A stretch of 64,000 nucleotides of DNA from Aliiruegeria sabulilitoris (GCF_001558155.1 NZ_LOAS01000007.1:1-64000); one strand, 5' to 3'. Shown: positions 6,955-15,145, numbered from the stretch's first letter. The notes: generated by a model from the letters alone, not told the origin. Translations and numbers: made by a program.

Positions 6955-8346
6955 ATGATGACCACATTGAGCAATACGCCGTGGGACAAGTTGGAAATCG
7001 GCATGGAAGCCGAGGTTCGACGGGTCTGCCGCGCGGATGATTTCTTCGTTTTTGCCAATATCACCGGCAATATGAACCCCAAGCATTTTCCCCGCATGAA
7101 GGAGCTGGAGGGAACCGACGCGTTGCACGAGCCGGTTGCGCCGGCAATGTGGGTTTCGACACTGATTTCCTCGGCGCTCGGCAACAAGTTGCCCGGCCCG
7201 GGGACGCTCTACAAATCGCACAAGGTCGAATTCTTCGAGCGGGCCCATGACGGGGACGAACTGATCGTCAAGGTGGTGCTGACCGAGAAGCTCGACAACA
7301 ACGTCGCGAAATTCGCCTGCCGGGTGGACACGACAAGCGGCAAGAAGCTGCTCGAGGGGTTCGTCGAGGTCTTCGCGCCGCTGGAGCAGATGGATTACAA
7401 TGTCGACGATATTCCCGGCATGATCGTCCAGCGCCATGTGCATTTCGACAAGCTGCTCAGGGAGGCGGAGCCGCTGCCGCCGATGAAGACATCCGTGGTG
7501 GCGCCCGAGTCCGAGGATTCGTTGCTTGGCGCGCTTCTGGGGGCCGATCACACGATCATCGACCCGATCCTGATCGGGGACGAGGTCAAGATCCGGGCAG
7601 CCGCCAAGGCCATTGGCCGCGATATTTCCAGCTTCGAGCTGATCCACGAGCCCAACCACAAGCTGGCCGCCGCGATCGGCGTACGCCTTGTCCACGAGGG
7701 CAGGGCACAGGCGGTGATGAAGGGCCAGCTGCATACCGACGAGCTGCTCGGCCAGGTGGTCAAGCGCGATGGCGGTCTGCGGACGGGGCGTCGTCTCTCG
7801 CATGTCTTCGTGATGGACGTGCCGGGGTTGACCCATCTGCTGCTGATCTCGGATGCGGCGATCAATATCGCGCCGGACCTGGAGACCAAGGTCGACATCA
7901 CCCAGAACGCGATCGACCTGGCGCATACGCTGGGAATGGAAGTACCCAAGGTGGGCATCCTGTCGGCGGTGGAGACGGTGACCCCCAAGATCCCCTCGAC
8001 GCTCGATGCCGCCGCCATTTCCAAGATGGCCGAGCGCGGCCAGATCCGCGGCGCGCTGGTCGATGGCCCGCTGGCCATGGACAACGCCATCGATATCGAG
8101 GCGGCCCGCACCAAGGGGATCCATTCCATGGTGGCCGGTCAGGCCGAAATCTTGATCGCGCCGAATCTGGAAAGCGCCAACATGCTCGCCAAGGAGTTGA
8201 CTTTCATCGCCCATGCCGAGGCCGGCGGAGTCGTGATCGGCGCGAAATGCCCGATCATCCTGACCAGCCGGGCCGATGACGAGAAGGCGCGCCTCGTCTC
8301 CTGCGCCTGCGCTGCGCTCTATGCCTACAAGAAGCCGCCGGCGTAG
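6955..8346 (+). CDS. MaoC-like enoyl-CoA hydratase fused to phosphate acyltransferase
   Basis: A 463-residue fusion. Residues about 1-150 are a MaoC/hotdog domain (VFANITGNMNPKHF, then PVAPAMWVSTLISSALG). Residues about 165-460 are a phosphotransacetylase/phosphotransbutyrylase domain (IIDPILIGDEVKIR, GRRLSHVFVMDVPG, AVETVTPKIPSTLDA, GPLAMDNAID). It would hydrate an enoyl-CoA and exchange CoA for phosphate. The fused type is annotated as bifunctional enoyl-CoA hydratase/phosphate acetyltransferase. No acetate kinase gene is adjacent, so the acyl phosphate must be used elsewhere. A second ATG three bases later is an equally possible start. An intrinsic terminator follows. Confidence 0.88.
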   Translation: MMTTLSNTPWDKLEIGMEAEVRRVCRADDFFVFANITGNMNPKHFPRMKELEGTDALHEPVAPAMWVSTLISSALGNKLPGPGTLYKSHKVEFFERAHDGDELIVKVVLTEKLDNNVAKFACRVDTTSGKKLLEGFVEVFAPLEQMDYNVDDIPGMIVQRHVHFDKLLREAEPLPPMKTSVVAPESEDSLLGALLGADHTIIDPILIGDEVKIRAAAKAIGRDISSFELIHEPNHKLAAAIGVRLVHEGRAQAVMKGQLHTDELLGQVVKRDGGLRTGRRLSHVFVMDVPGLTHLLLISDAAINIAPDLETKVDITQNAIDLAHTLGMEVPKVGILSAVETVTPKIPSTLDAAAISKMAERGQIRGALVDGPLAMDNAIDIEAARTKGIHSMVAGQAEILIAPNLESANMLAKELTFIAHAEAGGVVIGAKCPIILTSRADDEKARLVSCACAALYAYKKPPA

Positions 8347-8375
8347 GGCCGAAAGGCCGATGGACCGATGAAATG

Positions 8376-8402
8376 GAAGGGGCGCCTTGCGGGCGCCTCT
8401 TT
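8376..8402 (+). terminator. Rho-independent terminator after the MaoC-Pta gene
   Basis: A strong hairpin with arms centred on GGCGCC (8381-8386 and 8392-8397), extended on both sides by G-U and A-T pairs, with loop TTGCG. It is followed by a T-rich run (TTTCGTTTT). Confidence 0.8.
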
Positions 8403-8597
8403 CGTTTTCGGCATCCCGATTGCCGGGAACCCTCCCGCCCGTCGTTGCCCCATCGGTGATGGGACGTCTCTCGTTGGGCCACGCCGCGCACCTGCGGCGC
8501 GCGGACGCGTCGATTGACCTCGGCGCTGCGCAGGCAGATAAGGCCTGCGAATTCCGGTTGCCGCCGTCGCGGGCGACCTCATTGGAAAGGATATCCC

Positions 8598-9584
8598 ATG
8601 AAGACGAGAATGCTCGGATCAAAAGGTTTCGAAGTAAGCGAAATCGGACTTGGCTGCTGGCAGATCGGTGCCGACTGGGGACAGGGCGTGAACCGCGAGA
8701 TCGCGCTGGAGATCCTGACCACGGCTGCCGGACAAGGCGTGCGCTTCTTCGACACCGCCGATGTCTATGGATCGGGCCGCAGCGAGGACCTGATCGGTCA
8801 GTTCTTCAAGCATTATGAGGGCCCGGAGATCCGGGTGGCGACCAAGTTCGGACGGGGCGCGGATGTCTACCCCGATGGCTACTGCGAGGACGCGCTGCGC
8901 CGGGGCGTCGACGCCTCGCGCGAGCGCCTCGGGGTCGAGGCGCTGGACCTGGTTCAGCTGCACTGCATCCCGACGGAAGTGATGCGGCAGGGTGAGATCT
9001 TCGACTGGTTGCGCAAGTTGCAGCAGGAGGGGGCGATCCGTCATTTCGGCGCATCTGTCGAGACCGTTGAGGAAGGGCTTCTTTGCCTGGAGCAGGAGGG
9101 GTTGCTGTCCTTGCAGGTGATCTTCAACCTCTTCCGGCAGAAACTGGTCAGCGAACTGCTGCCGCAAGCGGAGGCCAAGGGGGTGGGGATCATCGTGCGC
9201 CTGCCGCTGGCGAGTGGTCTGCTGAGTGGTCGCTACACGCTGGAGACGGAGTTCGCCGAAGGCGATCACCGCAACTTCAACCGCGACGGCGCGGCCTTCA
9301 ACGTGGGCGAGACCTTTGCCGGGCTGCCCTATGAAAAGGGGGTCGAGCTGGCCGACCGGCTCAAGGAAATGCTGCCCGAAGGCATGACGCTGGCCAAGAT
9401 GGCGCAGCGCTGGATTCTCGATCACCCAGCCGTCTCCACGATCATCCCGGGCGCAAGTGCTCCGGATCAGATCCTGCGCAATGCGGGCGCGTCTGACGTG
9501 GCACCGTTGCCGAAAGCGCTGCATGACGAGCTGACGGCTTTCTACGAAGCGGAAGTGAAAGATCACATTCGCGGCGCTTATTGA
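8598..9584 (+). CDS. Aldo/keto reductase
   Basis: A 328-residue NADPH-dependent oxidoreductase of the aldo/keto reductase superfamily. Seen are the N-terminal GLGCWQIG strand, the catalytic-region FFDTADVYGSGRSE (Asp and Tyr of the tetrad), the ATKFGRG strand with the Lys, LDLVQLHCIP with the His, and the C-terminal cofactor segment TIIPGAS. The start is the ATG at 8598, which follows GGAAAGGA at 7 nt; in-frame codons farther upstream give a non-homologous Arg-rich extension. Substrate cannot be told. It is preceded by its own 250-nt leader after the terminator at 8376. Confidence 0.88.
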   Translation: MKTRMLGSKGFEVSEIGLGCWQIGADWGQGVNREIALEILTTAAGQGVRFFDTADVYGSGRSEDLIGQFFKHYEGPEIRVATKFGRGADVYPDGYCEDALRRGVDASRERLGVEALDLVQLHCIPTEVMRQGEIFDWLRKLQQEGAIRHFGASVETVEEGLLCLEQEGLLSLQVIFNLFRQKLVSELLPQAEAKGVGIIVRLPLASGLLSGRYTLETEFAEGDHRNFNRDGAAFNVGETFAGLPYEKGVELADRLKEMLPEGMTLAKMAQRWILDHPAVSTIIPGASAPDQILRNAGASDVAPLPKALHDELTAFYEAEVKDHIRGAY

Positions 9585-9673
9585 GGGCGGAATCTGCTTG
9601 CTTCGCTCGACTGAATGGTCTTGACCCATGAGCGGGCTCAGGGTTCCGTCTGGAGCCGTTGTCTGATCGCGAC

Positions 9674-9740
9674 GGGGGGCTTTGCCCCCCTCGTAGTCTT
9701 GCGAGCGTTCCCCCAAGGATATTTCTGGTCAGAAGAAGCA
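9674..9740 (+). repeat. Hairpin plus CCCCC-TATTTC type intergenic element
   Basis: A perfect hairpin, GGGGGGC (9674-9680) and GCCCCCC (9684-9690), is followed by CCCCC (9710-9714), a TATTTC core and an AGAAGAAG tail. Similar hairpin-CCCCC-(T)ATTT-AGAAG sequences are, from memory, frequent between genes in Rhodobacteraceae genomes. A looser relative lies at 41063-41095 (CCGCCC hairpin, CCCCC, GTGTTTC). Confidence 0.45.
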
Positions 9741-9785
9741 TGGTTGGCAGCAACGACTTCTCCTGGTGAAAATACTCATGCCGAT

Positions 9786-9805
9786 GGCACGATCCGGAGG
9801 ATCGT
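9786..9805 (+). repeat. 20-bp motif, copy 1
   Basis: The sequence GGCACGATCCGGAGGATCGT has an internal palindrome (CGATCC/GGATCG). It differs at two positions from the copy at 41036-41055, which is also next to a hairpin plus CCCCC element. The same pairing of motifs at two unrelated sites suggests a dispersed repeat family. Confidence 0.5.
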
Positions 9806-9916
9806 TTTCGTGCGCGAAGCGCGCGCCGCCTAATAGCTGCAATGCCCGAGGTTGGAAGGTAGTCCTGATCGAGATGATCGCGTGCTTTTGCAACCAGCAC
9901 GGGACCAGGATTGAGA

Positions 9917-10972
9917 CTAGAGAGTCGCAAATCCCTGGATGAGTTGGCGCAGGCCGAGCCATGCGCCGATTGCGATAGCGCCGAGTGTCAGCGGGGCCGA
10001 AAAGGCCAGCAGGGAGAAGGCCGAGAGGCCCTGGCCGACGGAGCAGCCGATTGCGATTGCGCCACCGAAGCCCATCAGGGTCGCGCCGCCGATTTGTCGA
10101 CGCAATTCGCGCGGGTCTTCGCAGGCTTCCCAGCGGAAATGGCCACGACGGAGGGAGCCGATGCAGGCACCGCAGAGCACGCCGGCCACGGAGCCGACGC
10201 CGAAATTGAGCTTCATGCCCGAGGCCAGCATCACGTAGAGCACCGTGTCGCCGAGAGGGGCGGAGAACGTGTGGCTTTCAACCGGGACGGCGCCGAGACT
10301 TCTGTCAGCGACGAAGGCGGTCGCCGCCCAGCCGGCGGTGATCGACAGGCCGACCACGACGGCCCAGAACACGGCCCCGCCCTCGCTGCGCATGCGCGCG
10401 GGGGCGAGAGACGCGACGAGGATCATTGCGCCGAAGCCCATGCCGATGGGGATTGGGGAGAGGCCGGTTGTCTCCGCGAGCAGATGGGCGAATCCGGCCG
10501 GCGCGCCGCTGGCCCACAGACCATCAGGAAAGATCTGTACCCGCAGTGCGGCAAAGGGGCCGGAGATGACGGAATAGGCGGCGATGGCCATCACGAGCAC
10601 GATGACGAAGGCCCGCAGGTCGCCTCCGCCGACACGTGCCAGCACCCCGTAGCCGCAATTGCCCGCCAGCGCCATGCCGTAGCCAAAGATCAACCCGCCC
10701 GCGATATGCGCGACCGGGTTCCAGCCATTGTTGAGATAGAAACTGTCCTGAAGATCCAGCAAGCCGGCGCTGGCCAACCCGAAACTGCCCAGTACGGCCG
10801 TGCCGATCGCGATGCCCCACATGCGCAAGCGGATGTCGGAATCGCCATAAAGCGCGTCCTCTATGGCGCCAAGCGTGCAGAAACGGCCCAGCCGAGCCGC
10901 GAGCCCCAAGCCAAGGCCGCCGATGAAACCGAGAATGGCCACCAGCGCGGTATCTCCCAGGGTCTCGCCCAT
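9917..10972 (-). CDS. soxT: SoxT, YeeE/YedE-type sulfur-compound membrane transporter
   Basis: A 351-residue polytopic inner-membrane protein of the YeeE/YedE (DUF395) family with about nine or ten hydrophobic segments. The cysteine-bearing motifs typical of thiosulfate/sulfur transporters are present: GRFCTLGA near residue 30, GNCGYG near 105 and IGCSVGQG near 310. In Paracoccus the equivalent gene, soxT, precedes soxR. Here it lies 54 nt downstream of soxR on the same strand and would be co-transcribed with soxS and soxR. It probably imports a sulfur species that SoxR senses or that feeds assimilation. Confidence 0.82.
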   Translation of the reverse strand: MGETLGDTALVAILGFIGGLGLGLAARLGRFCTLGAIEDALYGDSDIRLRMWGIAIGTAVLGSFGLASAGLLDLQDSFYLNNGWNPVAHIAGGLIFGYGMALAGNCGYGVLARVGGGDLRAFVIVLVMAIAAYSVISGPFAALRVQIFPDGLWASGAPAGFAHLLAETTGLSPIPIGMGFGAMILVASLAPARMRSEGGAVFWAVVVGLSITAGWAATAFVADRSLGAVPVESHTFSAPLGDTVLYVMLASGMKLNFGVGSVAGVLCGACIGSLRRGHFRWEACEDPRELRRQIGGATLMGFGGAIAIGCSVGQGLSAFSLLAFSAPLTLGAIAIGAWLGLRQLIQGFATL

Positions 10973-11026
10973 TCACAGCCCTCCCCAGCTAGCTGGCCGG
11001 GGTCGGGCGCACCCTCTAAAACCGGC

Positions 11027-11401
11027 CTAGCAGGCGTCGCTGTCCTTGCAGAACAACTCGTAAACGACCTCAAGTATCTTGCGCGGCCGATCATCGGTCA
11101 AGCTGTAGTAGATCGTCTTGCCATCACGACGGGGCTGCACGAGCCCTTCGAGGCGCAGCCGGGAAAGTTGCTGGGACACCGCCGCCTGGCGGGCCGAGAG
11201 CAGCTGTTCAAGCTCCGTCACCGATTTCTCGCCCGATACCAGATGGCACAGGATCATCAGCCGGCCTTCATGGCTGATGGCCTTTAGAAAGTTCGACGCC
11301 TTCGTCGCATTGGTGACGATCCGGTCGATCTCCTCGTCACTGGTAAGGCTATTGATGACCGGGAGCACCGATTCAAGGTTTTGGGGTGTCAGGTCTTCCA
11401 T
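11027..11401 (-). CDS. soxR: SoxR, ArsR-family repressor of the sox genes
   Basis: A 124-residue winged-helix regulator. The HTH is visible as SVTELEQLLSARQAAVSQQL (about residues 60-79), followed by the wing QPRRDGKTIYYSL. A cysteine in LMILCHL near residue 51 and the C-terminal pair Cys118/Cys124 could form the redox or persulfide sensor known for SoxR/SqrR-like proteins. In Paracoccus-type systems SoxR represses from sites in the soxS-soxV and soxW-soxX gaps, relieved by thiosulfate-derived signals. Both gaps exist here and share a candidate motif. Confidence 0.88.
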   Translation of the reverse strand: MEDLTPQNLESVLPVINSLTSDEEIDRIVTNATKASNFLKAISHEGRLMILCHLVSGEKSVTELEQLLSARQAAVSQQLSRLRLEGLVQPRRDGKTIYYSLTDDRPRKILEVVYELFCKDSDAC

Positions 11402-11554
11402 GTCGTTTCCATCCCGTTCGCAATCGTCCGATTACATCCGGAGGGCCGCCAGTTCACTTGCGGTCCCTGATTGTCGGCCCTTCGGGCGCGGTTAGAGGCG
11501 TTATTGCCCACAAAAAGGCAAAACACCCCGCGAATCTCCCCCTCTCGTCCGATC

Positions 11555-11950
11555 TCAACTGCCGTCCGTGGACGGCGCGCTGTAATCGGTCTTTTCCAGA
11601 AGCATCCGTTCCAGAAGCCCCCAGAAGAAGTCCTCCCCCGGATATCCCTCAAGCCGGGAGATTTCCACACCCGCCGTGTCGACGAGCACGAAAGTCGGGG
11701 TGAAGTTCACCCGTCTTTGCAGCGTGAGCTTTTTCATCTCTTTGCCGCCAAGTTCCACGCGACGCAGGGGCGCATGGGCGCCTTCTGCCGTTTTTGGATA
11801 GATCGGCCCGATCTCGGCATTCCAGCGGGCGCAGTAATGGCATCCCGCCTGTTGCACCATGACAAGCTCTAACGCCCATGCCGGCAACGCGGCAAAGGCA
11901 AATACGATCCCGGCAACGGCCGGGCGCAGGAGCTTGGCGATCTGTGGCAT
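11555..11950 (-). CDS. soxS: SoxS, periplasmic thioredoxin-like protein
   Basis: A 131-residue exported thioredoxin-fold protein. A signal peptide covers about residues 1-26 (ending ALPAWA). The redox motif CHYC is in QQAGCHYCARWNAE, and the cis-Pro region is RVNFTPTFVLVD. SoxS is reported to reactivate SoxY by reducing inappropriate disulfides. It is the first gene of the leftward soxS-soxR-soxT arm, divergent from soxV, 71 nt away. The 150-nt gap to soxR contains a small GCCCGAAGGGC hairpin. Confidence 0.85.
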   Translation of the reverse strand: MPQIAKLLRPAVAGIVFAFAALPAWALELVMVQQAGCHYCARWNAEIGPIYPKTAEGAHAPLRRVELGGKEMKKLTLQRRVNFTPTFVLVDTAGVEISRLEGYPGEDFFWGLLERMLLEKTDYSAPSTDGS

Positions 11951-11986
11951 TCTCGTCCAATTGACTGTCGCGCTAACACCAACATA

Positions 11987-11994
11987 ATCTGAAT
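11987..11994 (-). promoter_or_regulatory. Candidate SoxR half-site in the soxS-soxV gap
   Basis: The octamer ATTCAGAT (minus strand) occurs here and again at 13654-13661 in the soxW-soxX gap, the two places where SoxR is known to bind in related bacteria. No second clean arm is seen at this site, so the call rests on location and the shared octamer. Confidence 0.35.
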
Positions 11995-12021
11995 GTGTGA
12001 ATGGGACAAGGGAGAGGATTC

Positions 12022-12756
12022 ATGCCCGAGGTAACCTGGGCTGGGGCGCTGTTGGCCGGGCTGTTGTCATTCCTGTCTCCCTGCATCCTGCCCATCGTGC
12101 CGTTCTATCTGTCCTACATGGCCGGAACGAGCATGAATCAGATCACCGCCGAAGGCGCGATCCCGCCGGATGTGCGGCGACGCGCGGTGATCTCGGCGAT
12201 CTTCTTTTCGCTAGGTATCCTGACGATCTTCATGGCGCTCGGAGCGTCGGCCTCCGCCTTCGGGCAGTTGGTCGGGCAATACATGGACATCCTGCGCATT
12301 GTCGCCGCGGTCATCATCATCGTCATGGGGATGCATTTCCTCGGCGTGGTCCGAATCGGCTTTCTCTATCGGCAGTTCCGGGCCGAGGCGGGCGATACGT
12401 CGAACGTCTCCTGGCTGGGCGCCTATGTGATCGGGCTCGCCTTCGCCTTTGGCTGGACGCCTTGCGTCGGCCCGGTGCTGGCGGCGATCCTGATGACGGT
12501 GGCCATGGATGGCGGCGGAGCGGGGCAGGGAGCTGGCATGTTGCTGGTCTACGGGATTGGCATGACGGCACCTTTCGTGCTGGCGGCGTTCTTCATCGGC
12601 CCCTTCATGCGCTGGATGAAAGGGTTTCGGAAATATCTGCCCGTTGTCGAAAAGGCGATGGGCGTGTTGCTGATCCTGTTCGGCCTGCTGATCGGAACCA
12701 ACTCGGTCAACCTGATCGCCGAATGGATGCTGAATTTCATGCCGACGATCGGGTGA
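12022..12756 (+). CDS. soxV: SoxV, CcdA-like transmembrane thiol transporter
   Basis: A 244-residue inner-membrane protein of the CcdA/DsbD-beta family with six hydrophobic segments. The two conserved cysteines are in LLSFLSPCILPIVPFY (segment 1) and FGWTPCVGPVLAAIL (segment 4). It passes electrons from cytoplasmic thioredoxin to periplasmic SoxW. The start at 12022 is preferred to 12001 because GGGAGAGG lies about 6 nt upstream. soxW follows after 28 nt. Confidence 0.9.
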   Translation: MPEVTWAGALLAGLLSFLSPCILPIVPFYLSYMAGTSMNQITAEGAIPPDVRRRAVISAIFFSLGILTIFMALGASASAFGQLVGQYMDILRIVAAVIIIVMGMHFLGVVRIGFLYRQFRAEAGDTSNVSWLGAYVIGLAFAFGWTPCVGPVLAAILMTVAMDGGGAGQGAGMLLVYGIGMTAPFVLAAFFIGPFMRWMKGFRKYLPVVEKAMGVLLILFGLLIGTNSVNLIAEWMLNFMPTIG

Positions 12757-12784
12757 TCGCGGTCCATTTCAAGGGGAGGATGAC

Positions 12785-13363
12785 ATGTTGAAGAGGATTC
12801 TGGGCGCTCTTGCGGCGCTGATGCTGGCTGCGCCGATGGCGTTGGCCGAGATTGGCGAGGACGGTCTGCACAAGGCGGACTGGATGCGCGATACGTTCAA
12901 GGATCTCTCGGAGGATCTCGACGAGGCCAATGCCGAAGGCAAGCGCCTGATGCTGATCTTCGAACAGCGCGGCTGCATCTATTGCAAGCAGATGCATGAA
13001 GAGGTTTTCCCGCGCCCTGAGATCGCCTCCTATATCGAGGAGAATTACTTCGTCGTGCAGATGAACCTTTTCGGCGATGTCGAAGTGACCGATTTCGACG
13101 GCGACACGCGGACCGAAAAGCAGATGGCGCGCAAATGGGGCATCATGTTCACGCCGACGATCCTGTTCCTGCCCGAGGAAGTGGGTGATGACGCGACTGC
13201 GCCGCAGGCCGCCGTGGCGATGATGCCGGGCGCCTTCAAGGGCGGCACCACGCTCGACATGCTCACATGGGTCCGCGAGAAGCTCTATGACGCGGAGGGC
13301 GAGGACGCGGAGTTCCAGCGGTATCACGCTCGCAAGATCGAGGAGCGCGCCGCGCAGAAATAA
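12785..13363 (+). CDS. soxW: SoxW, periplasmic thioredoxin
   Basis: A 192-residue exported thioredoxin-fold protein. The signal peptide is MLKRILGALAALMLAAPMAL with cleavage after ALA at about 22. The active site is CIYC in FEQRGCIYCKQMHEEVF, and the cis-Pro segment is GIMFTPTILFLP. A GGGGAGGA lies just before the ATG. It takes electrons from SoxV and is co-transcribed with it. A GC-rich hairpin at 13379-13399 follows without a T run. Confidence 0.88.
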   Translation: MLKRILGALAALMLAAPMALAEIGEDGLHKADWMRDTFKDLSEDLDEANAEGKRLMLIFEQRGCIYCKQMHEEVFPRPEIASYIEENYFVVQMNLFGDVEVTDFDGDTRTEKQMARKWGIMFTPTILFLPEEVGDDATAPQAAVAMMPGAFKGGTTLDMLTWVREKLYDAEGEDAEFQRYHARKIEERAAQK

Positions 13364-13764
13364 CCTGTCCCTGGCGTAGGAGCGGCGCTTGTCCGCTCCG
13401 CGCAGCGATTCCCCCAAGCCCTGTGACAAGCCCCGGAGCTAGCGCTTTCATACGGCGGTGTGCGACCCGATCGGCGAGCCTTTCAATCGGGCTTTCCCGG
13501 TGCGTCTCCCCGCAATGGGAGAATACAGTTCGAACAGTCTTTGCGCCGTGAAACGCAGCATAACTTCGTGGTTCAGCAAGATATTTTCCGGGAGGCGCAA
13601 CTTTCGATCATGTTTTCGGGCTCAGTTTGAAATCATTCTTATTGTAGAAGGTAATTCAGATAGTTGAATTTGTTGTTGCCTCGGGGGATTTCGGTGCGCT
13701 ACGGTGTCCCGAGCGAACGGAGGATAATCGCAGCCATCGCGAGAGCGTCGCTACGGGAGGTACT
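13364..13764. other. soxW-soxX intergenic regulatory region
   Basis: A 400-nt gap with no gene. It begins with a hairpin (GGAGCGG 13379-13385, CCGCTCC 13393-13399) and becomes AT-rich from about 13540 to 13680. It then enters the soxX leader with a strong ribosome site (GGGAGG before 13765). The AT-rich part holds a possible -35 TTGAAA (13627-13632) and the tandem palindromes listed separately. Confidence 0.55.
13635..13670 (+). promoter_or_regulatory. Candidate SoxR operator, two tandem ATTC-N8-GAA palindromes
   Basis: ATTC (13635-13638), 8 nt, GAAG (13647-13650), then AATTC (13653-13657), 8 nt, GAATT (13666-13670). The second is a perfect five-base inverted repeat. The two sites are 19 bp apart, close to two helical turns, so a pair of dimers could bind on one face. 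The position overlaps the probable soxX promoter and matches the known binding gap. Confidence 0.45.
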
Positions 13765-14244
13765 ATGAAACGCGCTATTTCTGCGGCTATTGCCGCTACT
13801 ATTCTGGCAGCCCCTGCCATCGCCGAGACCGTCGCCCCTGGCGACGTTGCTTATGACGAAGCGGGAGCGGTTGCCGCGTCCCTGTCGGGGATGCCCGGCA
13901 ACGCCGAAGAGGGCGCGAACGTGTTCGGCTCCAAGTCCATCGGCAATTGCGTCTCGTGCCACGAGGTGACGGCGCTGGCGGACGTGCCGTTCCCCGGAAA
14001 TGTGGGCCCGTCGCTGGACGGCGTCGCGGACCGTTGGTCCGAGGGCGAAATCCGCGGCATCGTTGCCAATGCCAAGATGACCTATGACGGCACCATCATG
14101 CCGTCCTTCTACAAGGTCGAAGGCTTTACCCGTCCGGGTGACGCCTACACCGGCAAGGGCATCGCGCTGGACAAGATCGAGCCGCTTCTGACGGCGCAGC
14201 AGATCGAAGACCTCGTCGCGTTTCTCGTGACGCTGAAAGAGTAA
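13765..14244 (+). CDS. soxX: SoxX, monohaem c-type cytochrome subunit of SoxXA
   Basis: A 159-residue periplasmic cytochrome. The signal peptide ends APAIA at about residue 20. The single haem site CVSCH is in SIGNCVSCHEVTALAD, and the axial methionine lies in GTIMPSFYKV. SoxXA couples thiosulfate oxidatively to the cysteine of SoxY. Length and motifs are normal. It opens the soxXYZA segment, preceded by a strong GGGAGG site and the operator region. Confidence 0.93.
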   Translation: MKRAISAAIAATILAAPAIAETVAPGDVAYDEAGAVAASLSGMPGNAEEGANVFGSKSIGNCVSCHEVTALADVPFPGNVGPSLDGVADRWSEGEIRGIVANAKMTYDGTIMPSFYKVEGFTRPGDAYTGKGIALDKIEPLLTAQQIEDLVAFLVTLKE

Positions 14245-14292
14245 TCAACGAAATCGGCTCCAGGAATGGGGCTGGCAACCAAGGAGAAAGAG

Positions 14293-14709
14293 ATGAATTT
14301 CTCACGACGCGAGACGCTGGCCCTTGGCCTTGGCGCCGCCGCGATGGGCTTCATGCCCTTCCGCGTGAACGCCGCCGTCGACGATGCAATCGCTGCCTTC
14401 ACCGGTGGTGCTGAAATGGGCGAGGGTGGCCTCACGCTGACCGCCCCCGAGATCGCAGAGAACGGCAACACGGTTCCGATCGGTGTGGACGCCCCTGGCG
14501 CCGCCGCGATCATGGTTCTGGCCTCCGGCAACCCGACCCCGGGCGTCGCCACCTTCAACTTCGGCGAACTGGCAGGCAGCCAGGCCGCTTCGACCCGTAT
14601 TCGCCTGGCAGGCACGCAGGACGTCGTCGCGATTGCGAAGATGGCCGATGGCAGCTTCGTCAAGACTTCCTCGACCGTGAAGGTCACCATCGGCGGCTGC
14701 GGCGGCTGA
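14293..14709 (+). CDS. soxY: SoxY, sulfur-carrier subunit of SoxYZ
   Basis: A 138-residue protein with a twin-arginine signal (SRRETLALGLGAA) and the diagnostic C-terminal GGCGG, whose cysteine carries the thiosulfate-derived sulfur during the whole cycle. The start at 14293 follows AAGGAGA by about 5 nt; an upstream in-frame codon at 14266 would add only a lead without family similarity. SoxY leaves the cell interior folded with SoxZ, which has no signal of its own. Confidence 0.95.
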   Translation: MNFSRRETLALGLGAAAMGFMPFRVNAAVDDAIAAFTGGAEMGEGGLTLTAPEIAENGNTVPIGVDAPGAAAIMVLASGNPTPGVATFNFGELAGSQAASTRIRLAGTQDVVAIAKMADGSFVKTSSTVKVTIGGCGG

Positions 14710-14738
14710 TCCTGGCAAGAGATTAGGAGAACAAAGCA

Positions 14739-15068
14739 ATGGCAGATGGTGTCAAACCCCGCGTCAAGGTGCCGAAAAAGGCCGCCGCTGGCGATACGAT
14801 CACGATCAAGACCCTGATTTCGCACAACATGGAATCGGGTCAGCGCAAGGGCAAGGACGGTGAGCTGATCCCGCGCTCGATCATCAATCGATTCACTTGC
14901 GAGTTCAACGGCAAGTCCGTCATCGACATGACGATGGAGCCGGCGATCTCGACCAACCCGTATGTGGAATTCGACGCGCTCGTGCCGGAGGAAGGTGAGT
15001 TCAAGTTCACCTGGTACGACGATGACGGGTCCGTCTACGAGGACAGCAAGGCAATCGCGATCGGCTAA
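14739..15068 (+). CDS. soxZ: SoxZ, partner of SoxY
   Basis: A 109-residue beta-sandwich protein without a signal peptide, exported as a complex with SoxY. Family features are RVKVPKKAAAGDTITIKTLI near the start, the MESGQRKGKDGELIPR loop and FKFTWYDDDGS near the end. It has only one internal cysteine (FTCEF). It lies 29 nt after soxY with TTAGGAG before the ATG. Confidence 0.95.
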   Translation: MADGVKPRVKVPKKAAAGDTITIKTLISHNMESGQRKGKDGELIPRSIINRFTCEFNGKSVIDMTMEPAISTNPYVEFDALVPEEGEFKFTWYDDDGSVYEDSKAIAIG

Positions 15069-15145
15069 GCCCTTTGGGCAACTGCAGGAAACCCGCCCCG
15101 GCAAGCAAAGACCGGGGCGGGATGACCCACTGGGAGGACATGACC

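Larger units (their letters stand above)
9585..9916. other. Intergenic region with repetitive elements
   Basis: No gene is supported. It lies between the reductase (rightward) and soxT (leftward), which converge here. It contains the GC-rich hairpin element at 9674-9740 and a 20-bp motif at 9786-9805 shared with 41036-41055. The hairpins could serve as transcription terminators for both flanking genes. Confidence 0.5.

Noticed and set aside
6250-8622. Very long leftward open frame of about 790 codons
   Set aside because: Only its last 141 codons (from an ATG at 6675 with ribosome site and signal peptide) make a plausible protein; the rest is antisense to the MaoC-Pta fusion gene.
13360-13765. 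Riboswitch or small RNA in the soxW-soxX gap
   Set aside because: Only simple hairpins and AT-rich palindromes are seen; no known riboswitch core was recognised.
14145-15104. Leftward open frame across soxY and soxZ
   Set aside because: It is antisense to well-recognised sox genes and shows no family similarity; GC-rich DNA opens such frames often.
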